Below, one piece after another: positions 22,786 to 33,841 of a DNA stretch of 64,000 bases. Under the pieces are notes generated by a model. The model made no database searches and was not told the DNA's origin. It saw only the letters and a program-made list of their open reading frames with translations. How positions within the stretch are numbered: position 1 is the first letter of the stretch; each line of letters starts with the position of its first letter. Made by a program: the position numbers and the translations under genes. The DNA is taken from the NCBI GenBank assembly GCA_032433595.1, contig JASWJB010000008.1:1-64000 (forward strand), given 5' to 3'. This DNA is from Conoideocrella luteorostrata (lineage: Eukaryota; Ascomycota; Sordariomycetes; Hypocreales; Clavicipitaceae).

Positions 22786-25376
22786 TTACGCCCTCTTGAA
22801 GAAGTAGACATATGCAAATTTGCGCATCTCATCGATGTCGGTGGCCTCGACAACTTTTTCATCGTTAAACAAAATCCAGCTTGGCAGTTGCTGGCCTTCC
22901 AATTGCTTCCGAATAAAGGCCACGTAATGTCTAGACAAAGTTACTGTTAGTTGAATGCTTGCTTTAGTATGCCATGCAGGAAAAATTGCAACTCACCCAG
23001 CGTGGATACTGGTTCCCTTGTGGCAAACGATGGACTGAAGCTGGAATCGAGCAGGGAGAGACGAACTACCGGCCGGTTCCTTGGGGGCTGCAGGTTCTGC
23101 TGCTGCGGCATTCTCGTCTTCGAAAATGCCTTGGTCATCTGGGTGATTGAAGAGCCACTCAACAGCCCGTTCAACATCCCCACCTGTTTCTCTCAAAGCC
23201 TTCTTTGCTTGAGGGGCGCCAAAACCCATAGCACCGAGCATCTCAATCTTCTCGGGGTCAGCTGTGTCGCCAGTGGCGCCGCCTGCTTGGATGCTAAGAT
23301 CTAGAGGGGCATCGATATCAGGGTCTTCCATGTGGCCAAAGAGCCACTCCATGGCAGTATTGGCATCCGAATTACCAGTTGCGTGTAAAGCCTTTTCACA
23401 TCGATTTAGTGGGAAGCCCATGCCCTCCAGCTGTGCCAGAGCGGCTGGGTCTGGTACAAATCCTGGTGCTTTGGCGGCCGGCTCGTCTGGTAATTGCTCT
23501 TCAAAAGGCTGTAGACCTTTTGATATGTAGCTGTCTAGTAAGAGCGGTTCATCGGGCACAAGAACGGGAACATCAATTTTGATGGGTACCCAGTTGACGA
23601 CGGTCATCTTCCGGGCGTTGACAGCGAGAACTTCCGGGAATGTCTTGAACAATGACTGCTTGCTAAATCCTTCCTTGCTGCCACAAGAAGAGCAGGTCAG
23701 CTCCACCTTCTCTGCTGCCGTAAAATTGTCCAAGCACTCCTTCAGTGTCACTGGTTTATACTTGTCCCCAACATTATCGGAGTTTGTTTCAGTGTGGAGC
23801 TTTTCGAGGGGAACATCAATAAAGATGTTGTCCTGCTCATTGGTGCTGTATTTGACCTTATTGCAGCCTAGACATTGCAGTCTCTGTTCCAACACAAATC
23901 TAAATTGGGAAGTAGGATCCTTCAGGTTGCCGGAATGTTGAGACCTAGTGACAAGTTTGAACAAGTGCTGAAGCAACTCAAATGCATCTTGCTGCCTCAT
24001 GGTAGAGAATTCCTCGTGTCCACGCCCGATAAGGTGCTTTAGCATGGCAGGTGCCAATCCCTTCTGGTGATTGGCGTGAGATTCGGGGGGTGCATCCGCA
24101 TCCGGCTTGGAATATCGACCAGACCAGAGGCCATCAGCCATCTTCCGTAGCTGCGTTTCTAGATCTGCGGCAGGCTCTTCCACATCAGGCAGGTCATCGT
24201 TTGGTCGAAAGTACCGGTCGCGGAATGCGGGCATGTCGAAGAGACACTGCGTGATGCTGGCCAGATAGCAGCTGTTTCCCAAGTTCTTCAAACCCGTAAG
24301 ACCCGACCCGAACAGTGGCTTCAGCTCTTTGCCATCTTCAGAGGTCATGCTAAAATCCCACTTCATATTCTGCTCGATCTGCATCTCAGTCAGGCTCAAC
24401 TCCGTCTTTTGTCGCTCAGCAAGCCTAATTCCCCAGTGGGCTAGATGCTCGCCGAGATTCTCGTCGACTCGTTCGTCGTCGCACTTGTAACAGTAGATAT
24501 CGGCGGTACCCTCGGGCGTGATGGACCCTAGCTTGACAGCCACACCGTGTCCAGATGCATTCGAGTGCGCAAGAGCATGCGAGTTTCCGTCGACGCCTCC
24601 CATTTGCTTGCGACCACAACCCAAATTACCACAGTCGAGACATAACCAAAGATTTTCTCGCAAATCGCACCCTGAACAATGTCCAAGTTCACCTTGCTCA
24701 ATTTTGCGGGACTCCTGCTGCTGCATGAGCAAAACATGTTCACAGCTCGTCAGCTCCTGCTCCCAGGCCTTCACCTCCTCCTGTCGGGAAAAGGTGCTTG
24801 CCCTCATGATGCCATCTACAATGGGCGCCAGCTTGACGTGTTGGATGTCGAGCTCGGTATTGCACTCAAGACAATTCACGGCCAGTGCTATATCATATCG
24901 GTCCTGCTCGGTCTCAGCTGCAATGGCCAACCTGGACATTTTGGCAGGGGGCTCATCTCGAACGATAATCTTTCGGGTTCGGCGGATATTGAGAGAGAGA
25001 GGATGGCTCCTCAGGGCACTATGGAGTTTTGAATGCAGACGCTCACCAACGCAGCCGCCGTTGAAGCATTGGAGGCAAACATTGAGGCCTGTTGGGTCAT
25101 CCTACACACCATGAGTTAGCACGTGAGGGCACTGAGGGCACCCGGTATTGGTGGATTGAGGCAAGCGCGGTCGTACTATAGAATCGAAACACTGGGTGCA
25201 GTCCTCTCGATAAACGGACTGGGCGGGTGTCGGAGGAGTGAGTCCTGGATTGAAACAAGCTGCGTAAGCCTCAATCAACAAATGACTGACCAACAAACTC
25301 GGCGTTGAAATGCGCCACCACTTCGGACGAGAAAAGACCGAAGCTTACCGACAGACTCGAGATGAGGGCACGACAT
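22786..25376 (-). CDS. UBP14: Ubiquitin carboxyl-terminal hydrolase, UBP14/isopeptidase T type
   Basis: Four exons: 25376-25349, 25244-25177, 25101-22997 and 22930-22786, giving 781 residues. The start MSCPHLESVG and YREDCTQCFDSI joined to DDPTGLNVCLQCFNGGC form the variant N-terminal zinc-binding domain. A zf-UBP domain (GHCSGCDLRENLWLCLDCG on to HALAHSNASGHGVAV) spans about 172-250 and should bind the free ubiquitin C-terminus. The peptidase Cys box is LKNLGNSCYLASITQCLF with catalytic Cys near 310; two UBA domains follow (QLEGMGFPLNRCEKAL and MLGAMGFGAPQAKKAL); the His box GTSIHAGHYVAFIRK crosses the last intron. The domain order is diagnostic of enzymes that disassemble unanchored polyubiquitin chains and keep the proteasome free. 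Exons 1 and 2 are only 28 and 68 nt. It converges on MAD2. Confidence 0.94.
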
Positions 25377-26716
25377 GGTTGGGTATGGGCGCGTATGGCC
25401 CTACTAGGGAAGGGCCAGGGTGAATCCGCGAGGTTGAAAGAGTGAAAGTGTGTGCCCTCGAATGTGCGATGGTGGAACAATAATGGTGGTTTGAAGTTTC
25501 CAAGCTGGAGCCGTGGCAGGCAACCGCCTGGAGGAGAGAGCTGTCACTTGGGGCTAAGTGTGGGGCTCGATGACGGAGAATCGTAGCACGGGGAGGGGCA
25601 TGAGGGGTAACAAGCGTTCGTAGTCCCCGTGGAAACGCTGCGGCGAGGGTGCTAGCCACGCGGCGCAGAGGCCAGAGGTGTCGCGGGCCAGAAAGTCTGC
25701 GACCATCCAACCCATCCACCCTACGATTATCACGAACAATGCCGGTTGGGATAAAGATCCAAGAAAAAAAAGGAAGAGGGCTTTGTTTTTTATTTTATCG
25801 TGGGAGTTAAATCTAACAGCCCGTATTTGGTATACCCCTTCGACAGGCGGTGCTCAGGTGGTCTTCCGTCGAAAGCAATACCGTCCGTACATCCACTGAG
25901 TTCCAAGGCCAACCAACACACCAAATGATACGATATTGCACCCAGCATTTAGATGCCCAGAAGATATCAATGTGAATTTTAGTACGGAGTAATCTGCCAG
26001 CGAATTACTGGTGCCTGTTGGCCCGCCGATCGCACCTCCTAGAGCTAGCAAGCTTTCATCAACATACAAGCTACCAGTAATGAGGTGTCGAGGTCTTGCG
26101 AGATGTTTAATGATCGGGGTGAAGGGGATATTGGTATGGCTGGGCTGGATAAAAGATTCCATGGAGCTCTCCCCATAGGAAATGTAGCGATGGACGTTTT
26201 GCTGTAGTGCCGGTGGCAAAGTGCAGCACGATTCAATCGAATCTGGGCAGGTGGCGGTGCAGTTGTGGTTGTGACTGCGATATGACGGAATTGTGCTGCG
26301 CCATCGTCTCCAGCCAACTGTCTGCCCGCCTATGTAGAACGTTGATTTTTGCTAGACGCCCCAGTCCTGCCCAGTCTGACTCACGCGGCCAGCGGTTCTC
26401 TCTTTGAGTCAATGTAACAAGCACTCTGTTTTATATTTTTTGTTTGCAGTGCAGCGCCTGAGGACTGTTCATCATTAACGGAAGCTTCCCGAGCTTGTTC
26501 GTGGCAATTCCTGTCACATTTTACTACGGGTGAAATATACATAACACCCAATACGTAGTCGTGGGAGTGGTTCTTGATATAAAACCAAGCCACAAATGTA
26601 AAACGTTATAGAGTGACGTTACCAAATACCTTTCCGTCCCTTCCACTTCGTTACCGATTGTGCTGTTCACTGTAAGGCTCTTTGCGACAGTCAAAAGTCA
26701 GCTGTGTGGGAAGACC
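25377..26716. promoter_or_regulatory. Divergent intergenic region, UBP14-type and ABC transporter genes
   Basis: About 1.3 kb between divergent start codons. Contains a TACGGAGTA motif (25983-25991) and A/T-rich runs near 25770-25800. No supported gene. Confidence 0.5.
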
Positions 26717-29191
26717 ATGGCGGCTCCTTTGACTTCGCGGAACTATTATGTGGCATCTACCATTATTGGCCTTTTCTTCATTTTCTTTTCCTTCATCACA
26801 AACTATGGTCGGAAAAAGCCTCATCCGGGCAGTTTTTCAAAATCGCTGCTTCGAATTGCTGTTATCACAACTCTATCCCTCACCTATGTGTCTGAAGTCG
26901 TGTTTGTCCTGCTCCGTCAGAATGACCTGAACGTTGAAGTATTGGATCATGTCATCTCCGCAACTTTTTTTGCTTTGGCGTGGATCGCAACCTTAGCTCG
27001 TCAGAGGCTCTTGGTTATGGAGATCGTCGGGCTATCCGTCATCGCCCTGGCATTTGGACTCTCACACCTGGTTCTGGTGGTTTTGGGACACGGTCTTGCT
27101 TTGCAGGACAAGGCAATCGTCGGTCTGCAAGCCGGCCGTTGGCTGGTTACTGCTGGGATATGCATTGACAGCGTTGTATCCTACCTCATAAAGCCACGAC
27201 AGAGAGGGCAAGACGGCGAATCGGCGCCGTTGTTGAGTGGCACAGCCAGCGACTCCGTCTCTGGAAGCACGACGTATGATACGGAGCAAGATGACACGCA
27301 ACAAGACGCTGACCGTAGCTTTGACTCCGATTCCGATGGAGAGAGCGACGACGAAGATGATGACGGCGCAAAAGACTCCCACTCCCGGAGGCTACGGAAG
27401 AGTGGCAGCTGGCTGGTGTATCTGCGGAATTTCAAGGTTTTCATGCCTTATCTGGTTCCCAGGAAGGATCACAAAGTCCAGTTATGTATTGGGCTGTGCA
27501 TATCTGTTCTCGTATTACAACGCCTCTTGACCATTCTAATTCCCCAGCAGCTCGGTATTGTCACAGACAAGCTCATCACCGGGTCACTACCATACAAGGA
27601 CATGACGATTTACTTTGTCATGATTTTTGTGGGTGGAGGCGGCAGTTCTGTCTTGGCAATGACTGAAGAGCTTGCTAAAATTCCTATTGAACAGTTCTCA
27701 TATAGGCAATTGACCAACGCGGCTTTCAACCACGTCATGGCACTGACCATGGAATTCCACTCGGATAAAGACTCGGCCGAAATCATGAAGGCCGTGGAAC
27801 AAGGCGAGGCGTTAAACAACATTCTGCAAACCGCGATTTTGGAAATGCTGCCCACGGTGATGGACATGTTTCTTGCATTCGTCACGCTGTATGTCAAGTT
27901 CAATTCTTCGGTCGCGCTGAGCATGCTTTCAGCCTCCCTCGCCTATCTTGCAGCAGAAGTAGTGGTTTCGAGCTGGAATATTGAGAACAGACGACTACTG
28001 ACCAAGACGGAACGTAAGCAGAGTCGTGTAATGCATCAAGCTGTGCAAGGATGGCAGACTGTCTCCGCATTCAACATGTTCTCATATGAGAACTTTCGTT
28101 TCGGGTCCGCTGTTGAAAGACGCTTGACAGCCGAGCGCAATTGGAAGGTCAGAGACCAGCTCACAGATGGCTTGTTAGAAATCATTCCCCCCGTCACGTT
28201 TTACCTGCTAGCGCTTCTCGTCATGCATGAGATCTATGTCGGTCGGTCAAGCGTTGGTGACTTTGTGTTTCTAATTCAATATTGGGACGCCCTCTTTTGG
28301 CCGCTGAAATTCCTGTCTCATGAATATCGCTACGTCATGAGGGATCTCATCGACGCTGAACGACTACTGGACCTTCTGTCTACCGAGCCTACCATCAAAG
28401 ACAAAGAAGACGCTATAGATCTTGTAAACATTGAAGGGCGGGTCGAGTTTCAGGATGTCGGTTTCACTTACGACCAGAAGCGGGAGGCCATTCACAATGT
28501 CAATATCTCCGCTGAGCCAGGCGAGACGATTGCTTTTGTTGGTGCCACTGGTGCGGGCAAGTCTACCCTTGCCAAGCTTTTGATGCGATACTACGATGTC
28601 ACATCAGGGAGCATCAGAGTTGACGGGCACGATATTCGCGACGTAACGCAAGGTTCCTTGCGTGATGTCCTCGGCGTGGTGCCACAAGATCCGCTGTTAT
28701 TCAACGCTTCGATCCTGGAAAATTTGCGATACGCCAAGCTCTCTGCCTCGGATGAAGAGATATACGATGCTTGTCGCGGGGCCGCAATCCACGACAAGAT
28801 CGCCGCCTTTCCAGAGGGCTACCATACAAAAGTTGGCGAGCAAGGTATCAAGTTGTCTGGTGGGGAAGTGCAACGGCTAGCTATTGCAAGAGTGTTTCTC
28901 AAAAACCCTCCCATTCTACTTTTTGACGAGGCAACCAGTGCTGTTGACACTGAAACGGAAGCCGTTATTCAAGGGGCGTTGAAAAGACTGAGCTACAAGC
29001 GAACAACGTTTGTGATTGCACATCGACTGTCCACCGTTATTCGAGCAAATCAGATCTTGGTCGTGGATAGTGGCACGATTCTGGAGAGGGGAACACACGA
29101 TGAGCTTTTAAGGAGCGGCAGCAAGTATGCCAACCTTTGGCTGAAGCAGCTGGGCGAGGATTTTCCCGAAAGGCCGTCACTTGAGCTCTAG
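26717..29191 (+). CDS. Vacuolar HMT1-type ABC half-transporter (ABCB)
   Basis: Intronless protein of 824 residues. An N-terminal extension with about five hydrophobic segments precedes a strongly acidic Ser/Asp linker (DSDSDGESDDEDDDG, about 213-227), then the six-helix ABC transmembrane domain, and a C-terminal nucleotide-binding domain with Walker A GATGAGKST (about 609-617), the signature LSGGEVQRLAIAR (about 713), Walker B PILLFDEATSAVD, and the switch His in IAHRLST. One NBD plus an extra membrane domain ahead of the core is the layout of fission-yeast Hmt1 and ABCB6-like half-transporters, which move phytochelatin- or glutathione-linked metals into the vacuole; they work as dimers. The mitochondrial ATM1 relatives lack this N-terminal extension. 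The open frame extends to a GTG at 26660, but ATG 26717 is the first proper start. Confidence 0.87.
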   Translation: MAAPLTSRNYYVASTIIGLFFIFFSFITNYGRKKPHPGSFSKSLLRIAVITTLSLTYVSEVVFVLLRQNDLNVEVLDHVISATFFALAWIATLARQRLLVMEIVGLSVIALAFGLSHLVLVVLGHGLALQDKAIVGLQAGRWLVTAGICIDSVVSYLIKPRQRGQDGESAPLLSGTASDSVSGSTTYDTEQDDTQQDADRSFDSDSDGESDDEDDDGAKDSHSRRLRKSGSWLVYLRNFKVFMPYLVPRKDHKVQLCIGLCISVLVLQRLLTILIPQQLGIVTDKLITGSLPYKDMTIYFVMIFVGGGGSSVLAMTEELAKIPIEQFSYRQLTNAAFNHVMALTMEFHSDKDSAEIMKAVEQGEALNNILQTAILEMLPTVMDMFLAFVTLYVKFNSSVALSMLSASLAYLAAEVVVSSWNIENRRLLTKTERKQSRVMHQAVQGWQTVSAFNMFSYENFRFGSAVERRLTAERNWKVRDQLTDGLLEIIPPVTFYLLALLVMHEIYVGRSSVGDFVFLIQYWDALFWPLKFLSHEYRYVMRDLIDAERLLDLLSTEPTIKDKEDAIDLVNIEGRVEFQDVGFTYDQKREAIHNVNISAEPGETIAFVGATGAGKSTLAKLLMRYYDVTSGSIRVDGHDIRDVTQGSLRDVLGVVPQDPLLFNASILENLRYAKLSASDEEIYDACRGAAIHDKIAAFPEGYHTKVGEQGIKLSGGEVQRLAIARVFLKNPPILLFDEATSAVDTETEAVIQGALKRLSYKRTTFVIAHRLSTVIRANQILVVDSGTILERGTHDELLRSGSKYANLWLKQLGEDFPERPSLEL

Positions 29192-29382
29192 AGTCACCTA
29201 AAACAGCACGTAGTTGTTTCATAGAAGGAAGCGGCGTGCTTTTGGCGAGTTAACATAAAATCGTTCATATATCTGCCGCGTTCCAAGACGAATCTCCCGT
29301 GGTGCTTCAACCCACATCACCTTTGTGCGAGAAGTGCTTAATACTTAAACGAGATTGCAATTCTTTTATGCCATTCAAAGGT

Positions 29383-30569
29383 TTACAGCTTCAACGCAGG
29401 GGCATTGGGGTTCTTAATCTCCACCAATAACTTACCCTGGTTTGCCCCATGATACAAATCGACCAAGGCCTGTTGAGCTGCTCCCAATCCGCCCTTGACA
29501 ATCGTCTCCGTCTTCTTCAATTTGCCCTCAGCCAGCCACTGTGACAGCTCCTTGCGAATCTCGGGAACACGGTCCTTGTGGTCAAACACGATGAAGCCCT
29601 GCATCTTGATTCTCATGGTGATGACCTTGGAAATGTTCTTGGGGCCAACAGGGGTTGATGTGTTGTATTGGCTGATGCCGCCGCACATGACAAACCGGGA
29701 GTGCTCTTTCGCGCGGGCCAGGCACATGTCCAAAATATCGCCTCCGACTGTTATACATGGTCAGTTCAAAGATCCTCAGCCCCAAACTCGGTGTCTTGGG
29801 AAACTTACCATTGTCAAAGTACACGTCGATATAAGTCTTCGTAGCGGCCTTGAACTTCTCCTTAAAGTCACCAGCCTTGTAATTCAGCGCCACATCGAAG
29901 CCCAGTTCATCCACAAGCCACTTGCACTTTTCGTCCGAACCGCAAATTCCTACGACGGTAGCGCCCTTGATCTTGGCGATCTGGCCGGCGACGCTACCTG
30001 TTGCGCCAGCAGCGCCTGATACAACAACCAACTCGCCGGGCTTGGGATCGCCAATCTGCGTCATTCCCCACCAGGCAGTCGCGCCAGTGAGGCCAAGGAC
30101 CGATAAAATATCCTGCGGCTCGCCGGGGTTCAGCCCAGGAAACGTAGAGGCAGGTTCAAATTGGCCCTCGCTGAGAACAGCGTATTCGGTCCACCCGGGC
30201 GAGGCGCTCACAAAGTCACCAGGAGATGCGTGCTTGCTCTCAGACGCCAAGACACGGGCGGCTGTGGCTCCTCGCATGACGGCGCCGATTTGCACAGGGG
30301 GCAGGTAGGATCGGGTATCTATGTACAGATTAATGTTAAGGAGGAGCTGGTCAAGTAAATAACGCTTGCGAATTTCCTTTCGACGAACCATTGAGCCAGC
30401 CTCGCATGGCGGGATCCAGCGAGAGGTAGAGGTTTTCAACCAGGATTTCGCCATCTTTCAGATCAGCCGGTGAGGGAATCGGCGTCTTCTTCTCATTAAA
30501 CGTTTGCCCGGGGATGATGTCGCCGGTTGGCCGCTCAGCGAGCACGACGGACAAGTTATCTTGCTTCAT
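29383..30569 (-). CDS. Medium-chain NADP-dependent oxidoreductase (leukotriene B4 dehydrogenase/alkenal reductase type)
   Basis: Exons 30569-30389, 30318-29809 and 29747-29383 give 351 residues. Introns of 70 and 61 bp (donors GTTCGT and GTAAGT) join LDPAMRGWLN to DTRSYLPPVQIG and VYFDN to VGGDILDMCL. The order ENLYLSLDPAMRGW, then GLTGATAWWGM, then the NADPH fold VVVSGAAGATGSVAGQIAKIKG (motif AAGATGSVAGQ), then YFDNVGG, is typical of the zinc-free MDR subfamily that includes prostaglandin reductase, 2-alkenal reductase and fungal curcumin/alkenal reductases. These reduce the double bond of reactive alpha,beta-unsaturated carbonyls. No zinc-binding cysteines are seen. Cytosolic by lack of leader. 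It lies tail to tail with the ABC transporter; a detoxification role would fit, but that is inference. Confidence 0.9.
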
Positions 30570-31703
30570 AGTGAGATGTAATCGAGATACAGCTGTGCGA
30601 CGCCGATAGAATAGGCTTAATCGACAACGTACTTGGTGGTTTGTGTTGTCCGTTGGCGAGTATGCGGGGTTCGAAACTTGCTGGCAGCACAACCCCTATG
30701 TGGCTGTATATTTATGCTCACTCGAGCAAGCCGCATTTCTGATTACATGATGCATGGTGCGTGCCATCGGGACAAGTAACTGCAAATGTCGATGTGTTTG
30801 CCTCCATCTCGGAGGCTTCGCCTGATCTGGCGAGCCTTGGGCCTCGGCGGGATCCACATAAAGGCCGCCTTCGTGGTATGACTTGCTACCGGAGTTTCAA
30901 CACGCGGAGATCAAGTCCGGCAGCAGGAAGCTTGGTCAACAACTTAGGTGCAAAAGCAAGAGATTTTCACAGCAAGTCAATCCCGGCCACATATCGGGGT
31001 GGTCTGTATTAATAATACTGTATTAGAGCACTCTGTGAAGCACTCCGCGAAGTACTGCGTAGAAGAGCTAGATTTACTGTGTGCATGAGAGTCCGGTCCG
31101 CTCTGGCACCTCCGAGGACTTCAGGGAGAGCTCGCGGCGCAAAAATAATAATAGTGCACTGTTTAAAACAGCTTCTTCGCACGTTTTGGTCATTAAATGC
31201 TAAAGAGACCAAGTTCGAATTACCACTTATGTTTCTTCGCGCAAGGAGAGCAGGATGGGTGTCGCTGCGATTCTTCCGAGTACGTGGGTTGCTCCTCGTT
31301 GCGCTAGGAAGACGTCTCCGCACTTTTTCTGCCTTTGCGTCATCGACTATCCCACGGTCGCAATTCATCAATAATTTTTTGGCTTCATTGTAAAGATCAC
31401 AATTTTAACAGCTGTACCCTCAGCTGCAAACACAGGCACTTTTGGATCATACACTTCGTTGTAGACAGGCTTACGCCCACTTGCATGGACGGAAAGGTTG
31501 ATGAGCAATTATCCTGCAATAACTACGGAGTACATGTGGGGGCCCTGCTATTTATTTGTGACATTCTTGCGCAAGTTCCCAGGTCCTGCAACTACACAAC
31601 GAGGTCTCCAAATCCCTGTTTCGACTTCAATCTGTGCTGCGCCATTCACAGGGCCAAATTTCCATGTAGTCTCGGCTCATGGAACCGCCCTGATACTTGC
31701 CCG
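30570..31703. other. Intergenic region, no gene seen
   Basis: About 1.1 kb. Contains the reductase promoter, short hairpin-like sequence around 31026-31060, and a TACGGAGTA motif (31524-31532). No supported gene. Confidence 0.5.
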
Positions 31704-31993
31704 TTATTTGTTCATGTGCAAGGCGTTCTTGATCTTATCCAAAGGGCCGTCTTTCTTGTCACCTGTAGCTTTGGTGTCTACCCCCGTTGCTGGGGCTGCA
31801 TTGCCGCTGTCGGGATGCATCTATGAGACTCCATTAGCTGTAAGTCTAAACACCGTTAGCTACGGTCCATCGTTTCGATTACCCTTTCTTCTTCCTCCTC
31901 GGCTCTCGCAATGAGGTCGTGCTCTGCAACGGCTGCGTCATCGGAGATTCCCGACTGATGGTCGGGATGTCTTGGATGAGGCACGTCAGACAT
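31704..31993 (-). CDS. Small 75-residue protein with basic amphipathic C-terminus
   Basis: Exons 31993-31883 and 31820-31704. The 62-bp intron has a GTAATC donor, GCTAAC and GCTAATG branch-like sites, and CATAG acceptor, phase 0. The protein begins MSDVPHPRHPDHQSG, has an acidic run (AEEEEER) at the joint, and ends KKDGPLDKIKNALHMNK. That tail pattern (K-K-x-G-P/x-x-x-K-I-K-x-x-L-H) is familiar from the ends of several short hydrophilic fungal stress proteins, but I cannot name a family. The frame is open upstream to 32173; a possible acceptor (GATACAG) 18 bases before the chosen ATG suggests a 5' leader intron. Too short for most gene callers. Function unknown. Confidence 0.55.
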
Positions 31994-32428
31994 GTTGATG
32001 ATGGCTGTATCATACGCTATGTTGTTCTCTTGATGCGTATGGTGATGTATAGACTGCGTGGCTTCCAACTCTTCCATCTCGCAGCCATGGGTTTCCGACT
32101 GCTTATAACTACGGCAGGGCATCATGTGCCACATACTGATGCCGTGAGGTGTGGCGCCAATGATGGTACACAAACGTCATTATCACGACAACCCATCCAA
32201 TGAGGTGTTACGAGCGCCACTTGAGCACACCCTTTTACTTCAAAATAAATTCGCAGAATTCATATGAACATGTACTTACAATGTACAGAATCTGGGCCGG
32301 AAATAAGAGTCGGCTGTTTGTACGGAGCACATATATACATTTATTACGGAACGGATACGACGATCAAGCCAGACTCTAATTGCTAGTACGGACCCCGCAC
32401 GAATCATCATTCCCGCCTCGATATTACG
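31994..32428. other. Intergenic region upstream of the 75-residue gene
   Basis: About 0.4 kb; includes the likely transcribed leader of the small gene and the 3' end of the lipase gene. Nothing else seen. Confidence 0.45.
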
Positions 32429-33841
32429 TTAACTGGTCTGATGGAGCAGCTGAACCAATCCGTTCCGAATGACTGGAGGAAATATGTTCAAGAAGGAGTC
32501 CGGCAGGTCTGAAATCGTGACCGTCTCCGTAACGCATTGCGGGTCTGGCTTCTTCCCATGCATAATGTCTCTCAGCCAGCCCAGAGCATTAGGTGCTCCT
32601 ATTATGCCATAGTTCTTATGGTTGACATTGGCCGCGTCGTCCCTTTGATAGTGAACGTTGGCACCAGAATCACAGTACTTCTGGACCGCGGCATCAACAT
32701 CCTTGATGGGGGCAATCTCGTCGTGGACGTCTTGATACCAGTATACCGGGGCTTTGGAAACACCGGAACCCTGGACATACTTCAAGAGCGCGACATTGAG
32801 CGCCGGAAACACGCAAAAATCCCAACAGACAAACATACCCAGGACATCAGCATTTTCGAACGTTTTCAGGTTGGCATCGAGGCATTGATGTAGAGGCGAA
32901 TAAAACTTGTCTTTAAACTCCTTTTTGAGGTTCAGATCCATCATTAATTTGAACTCTGGGCTTTCGAGAGCCAGTCCAATTAATGAAGGCGGAATCAAAC
33001 CAGCATGCGGGCCGTTATTAATCTCCTTGATAATACCAAGACCGGCGGACCCGGTGCCTCCAAAGGCAACCCCAGCCAGGTTCAGCTCTTTTGCATACTT
33101 TGGCTGAAACTCTGCCGCGACTTTGGTCACGGAAGCGCCAGCCGAGTATCCCCACAATGCGGTCAGAGCATCCTGCCTGACGCCCGTGAACGAGCCGGAC
33201 TGCAAAGTTGCGCGCAGAGCGTCGAGAATCGCCTGGCCTGCCATCTTCTGATCGACAAATGCCGCCTTTGGCCCCTGAAAGTCGGGAACAGCAACTACCC
33301 AGCCGTCTGCGAGGGCAGCCTGGATGAGCAGCACTTGCAGTTGAGCCGTCGGGGACGAGAGCAGTTTATCGGCATATCCTGCTGCTGTTATTCCGTATGA
33401 AGGGGCACAGTCGATGATGATGGCGTTCTCGGCCAGTTGAAACGACAAAACGGCACCGAGGTTGGCATTCTTTGGGATGAGCAGTGTCATCACAGTCGCC
33501 GTGGCTTGTCCATTGCCATCGGTTGTACGATAAAGCACCTGGTGACTATCCTGGATATTGTCGGGGTTAATCCCAAACGCAACAACGGGAGACGGGGACT
33601 GGCGATGGTTCAAGATGGCCCCTGGACTCTTGTTCCCGAGATCGGATGGAACCGCATAGAACGGATCCTGGCTCGGTGGGACTGCGGAGCTGTTGCTACG
33701 CTGCACGTGAATAGACAGTGCTGGTATAGACGATGCTGGTATGGGCAGTACTGGTAAGGGCAGTGCTGGTATGGACAGTGCTGCTGCTGAAGAGAATATC
33801 TGTGCCGCCAACAGCAGATAATGACAGTATCTGGACCGCAT
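32429..33841 (-). CDS. Secreted lipase (LIP/secretory lipase family)
   Basis: Intronless, 470 residues. Signal peptide MRSRYCHYLLLAAQIFSSAAA is followed by a Pro/Ile/Leu repeat (PALPLPVLPIPASSIPALSI) encoded by related 12-24 bp DNA units. The alpha/beta hydrolase core has the nucleophile elbow GYSAG (Ser 233), an acid in QDVHDEIAPI and a His in NHKNYG near the C-terminus; WGYSAGA and the DxxxP spacing match the secretory lipases first known from Candida species and common in filamentous ascomycetes. Several Cys (IIDCAP, HQCLD, MFVCWDFC, KYCDSG) fit disulfides in an extracellular enzyme. It should hydrolyse triacylglycerols or other lipid esters outside the cell. The chosen ATG is the first and sits directly at the signal peptide. 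Confidence 0.9.
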   Translation of the reverse strand: MRSRYCHYLLLAAQIFSSAAALSIPALPLPVLPIPASSIPALSIHVQRSNSSAVPPSQDPFYAVPSDLGNKSPGAILNHRQSPSPVVAFGINPDNIQDSHQVLYRTTDGNGQATATVMTLLIPKNANLGAVLSFQLAENAIIIDCAPSYGITAAGYADKLLSSPTAQLQVLLIQAALADGWVVAVPDFQGPKAAFVDQKMAGQAILDALRATLQSGSFTGVRQDALTALWGYSAGASVTKVAAEFQPKYAKELNLAGVAFGGTGSAGLGIIKEINNGPHAGLIPPSLIGLALESPEFKLMMDLNLKKEFKDKFYSPLHQCLDANLKTFENADVLGMFVCWDFCVFPALNVALLKYVQGSGVSKAPVYWYQDVHDEIAPIKDVDAAVQKYCDSGANVHYQRDDAANVNHKNYGIIGAPNALGWLRDIMHGKKPDPQCVTETVTISDLPDSFLNIFPPVIRNGLVQLLHQTS

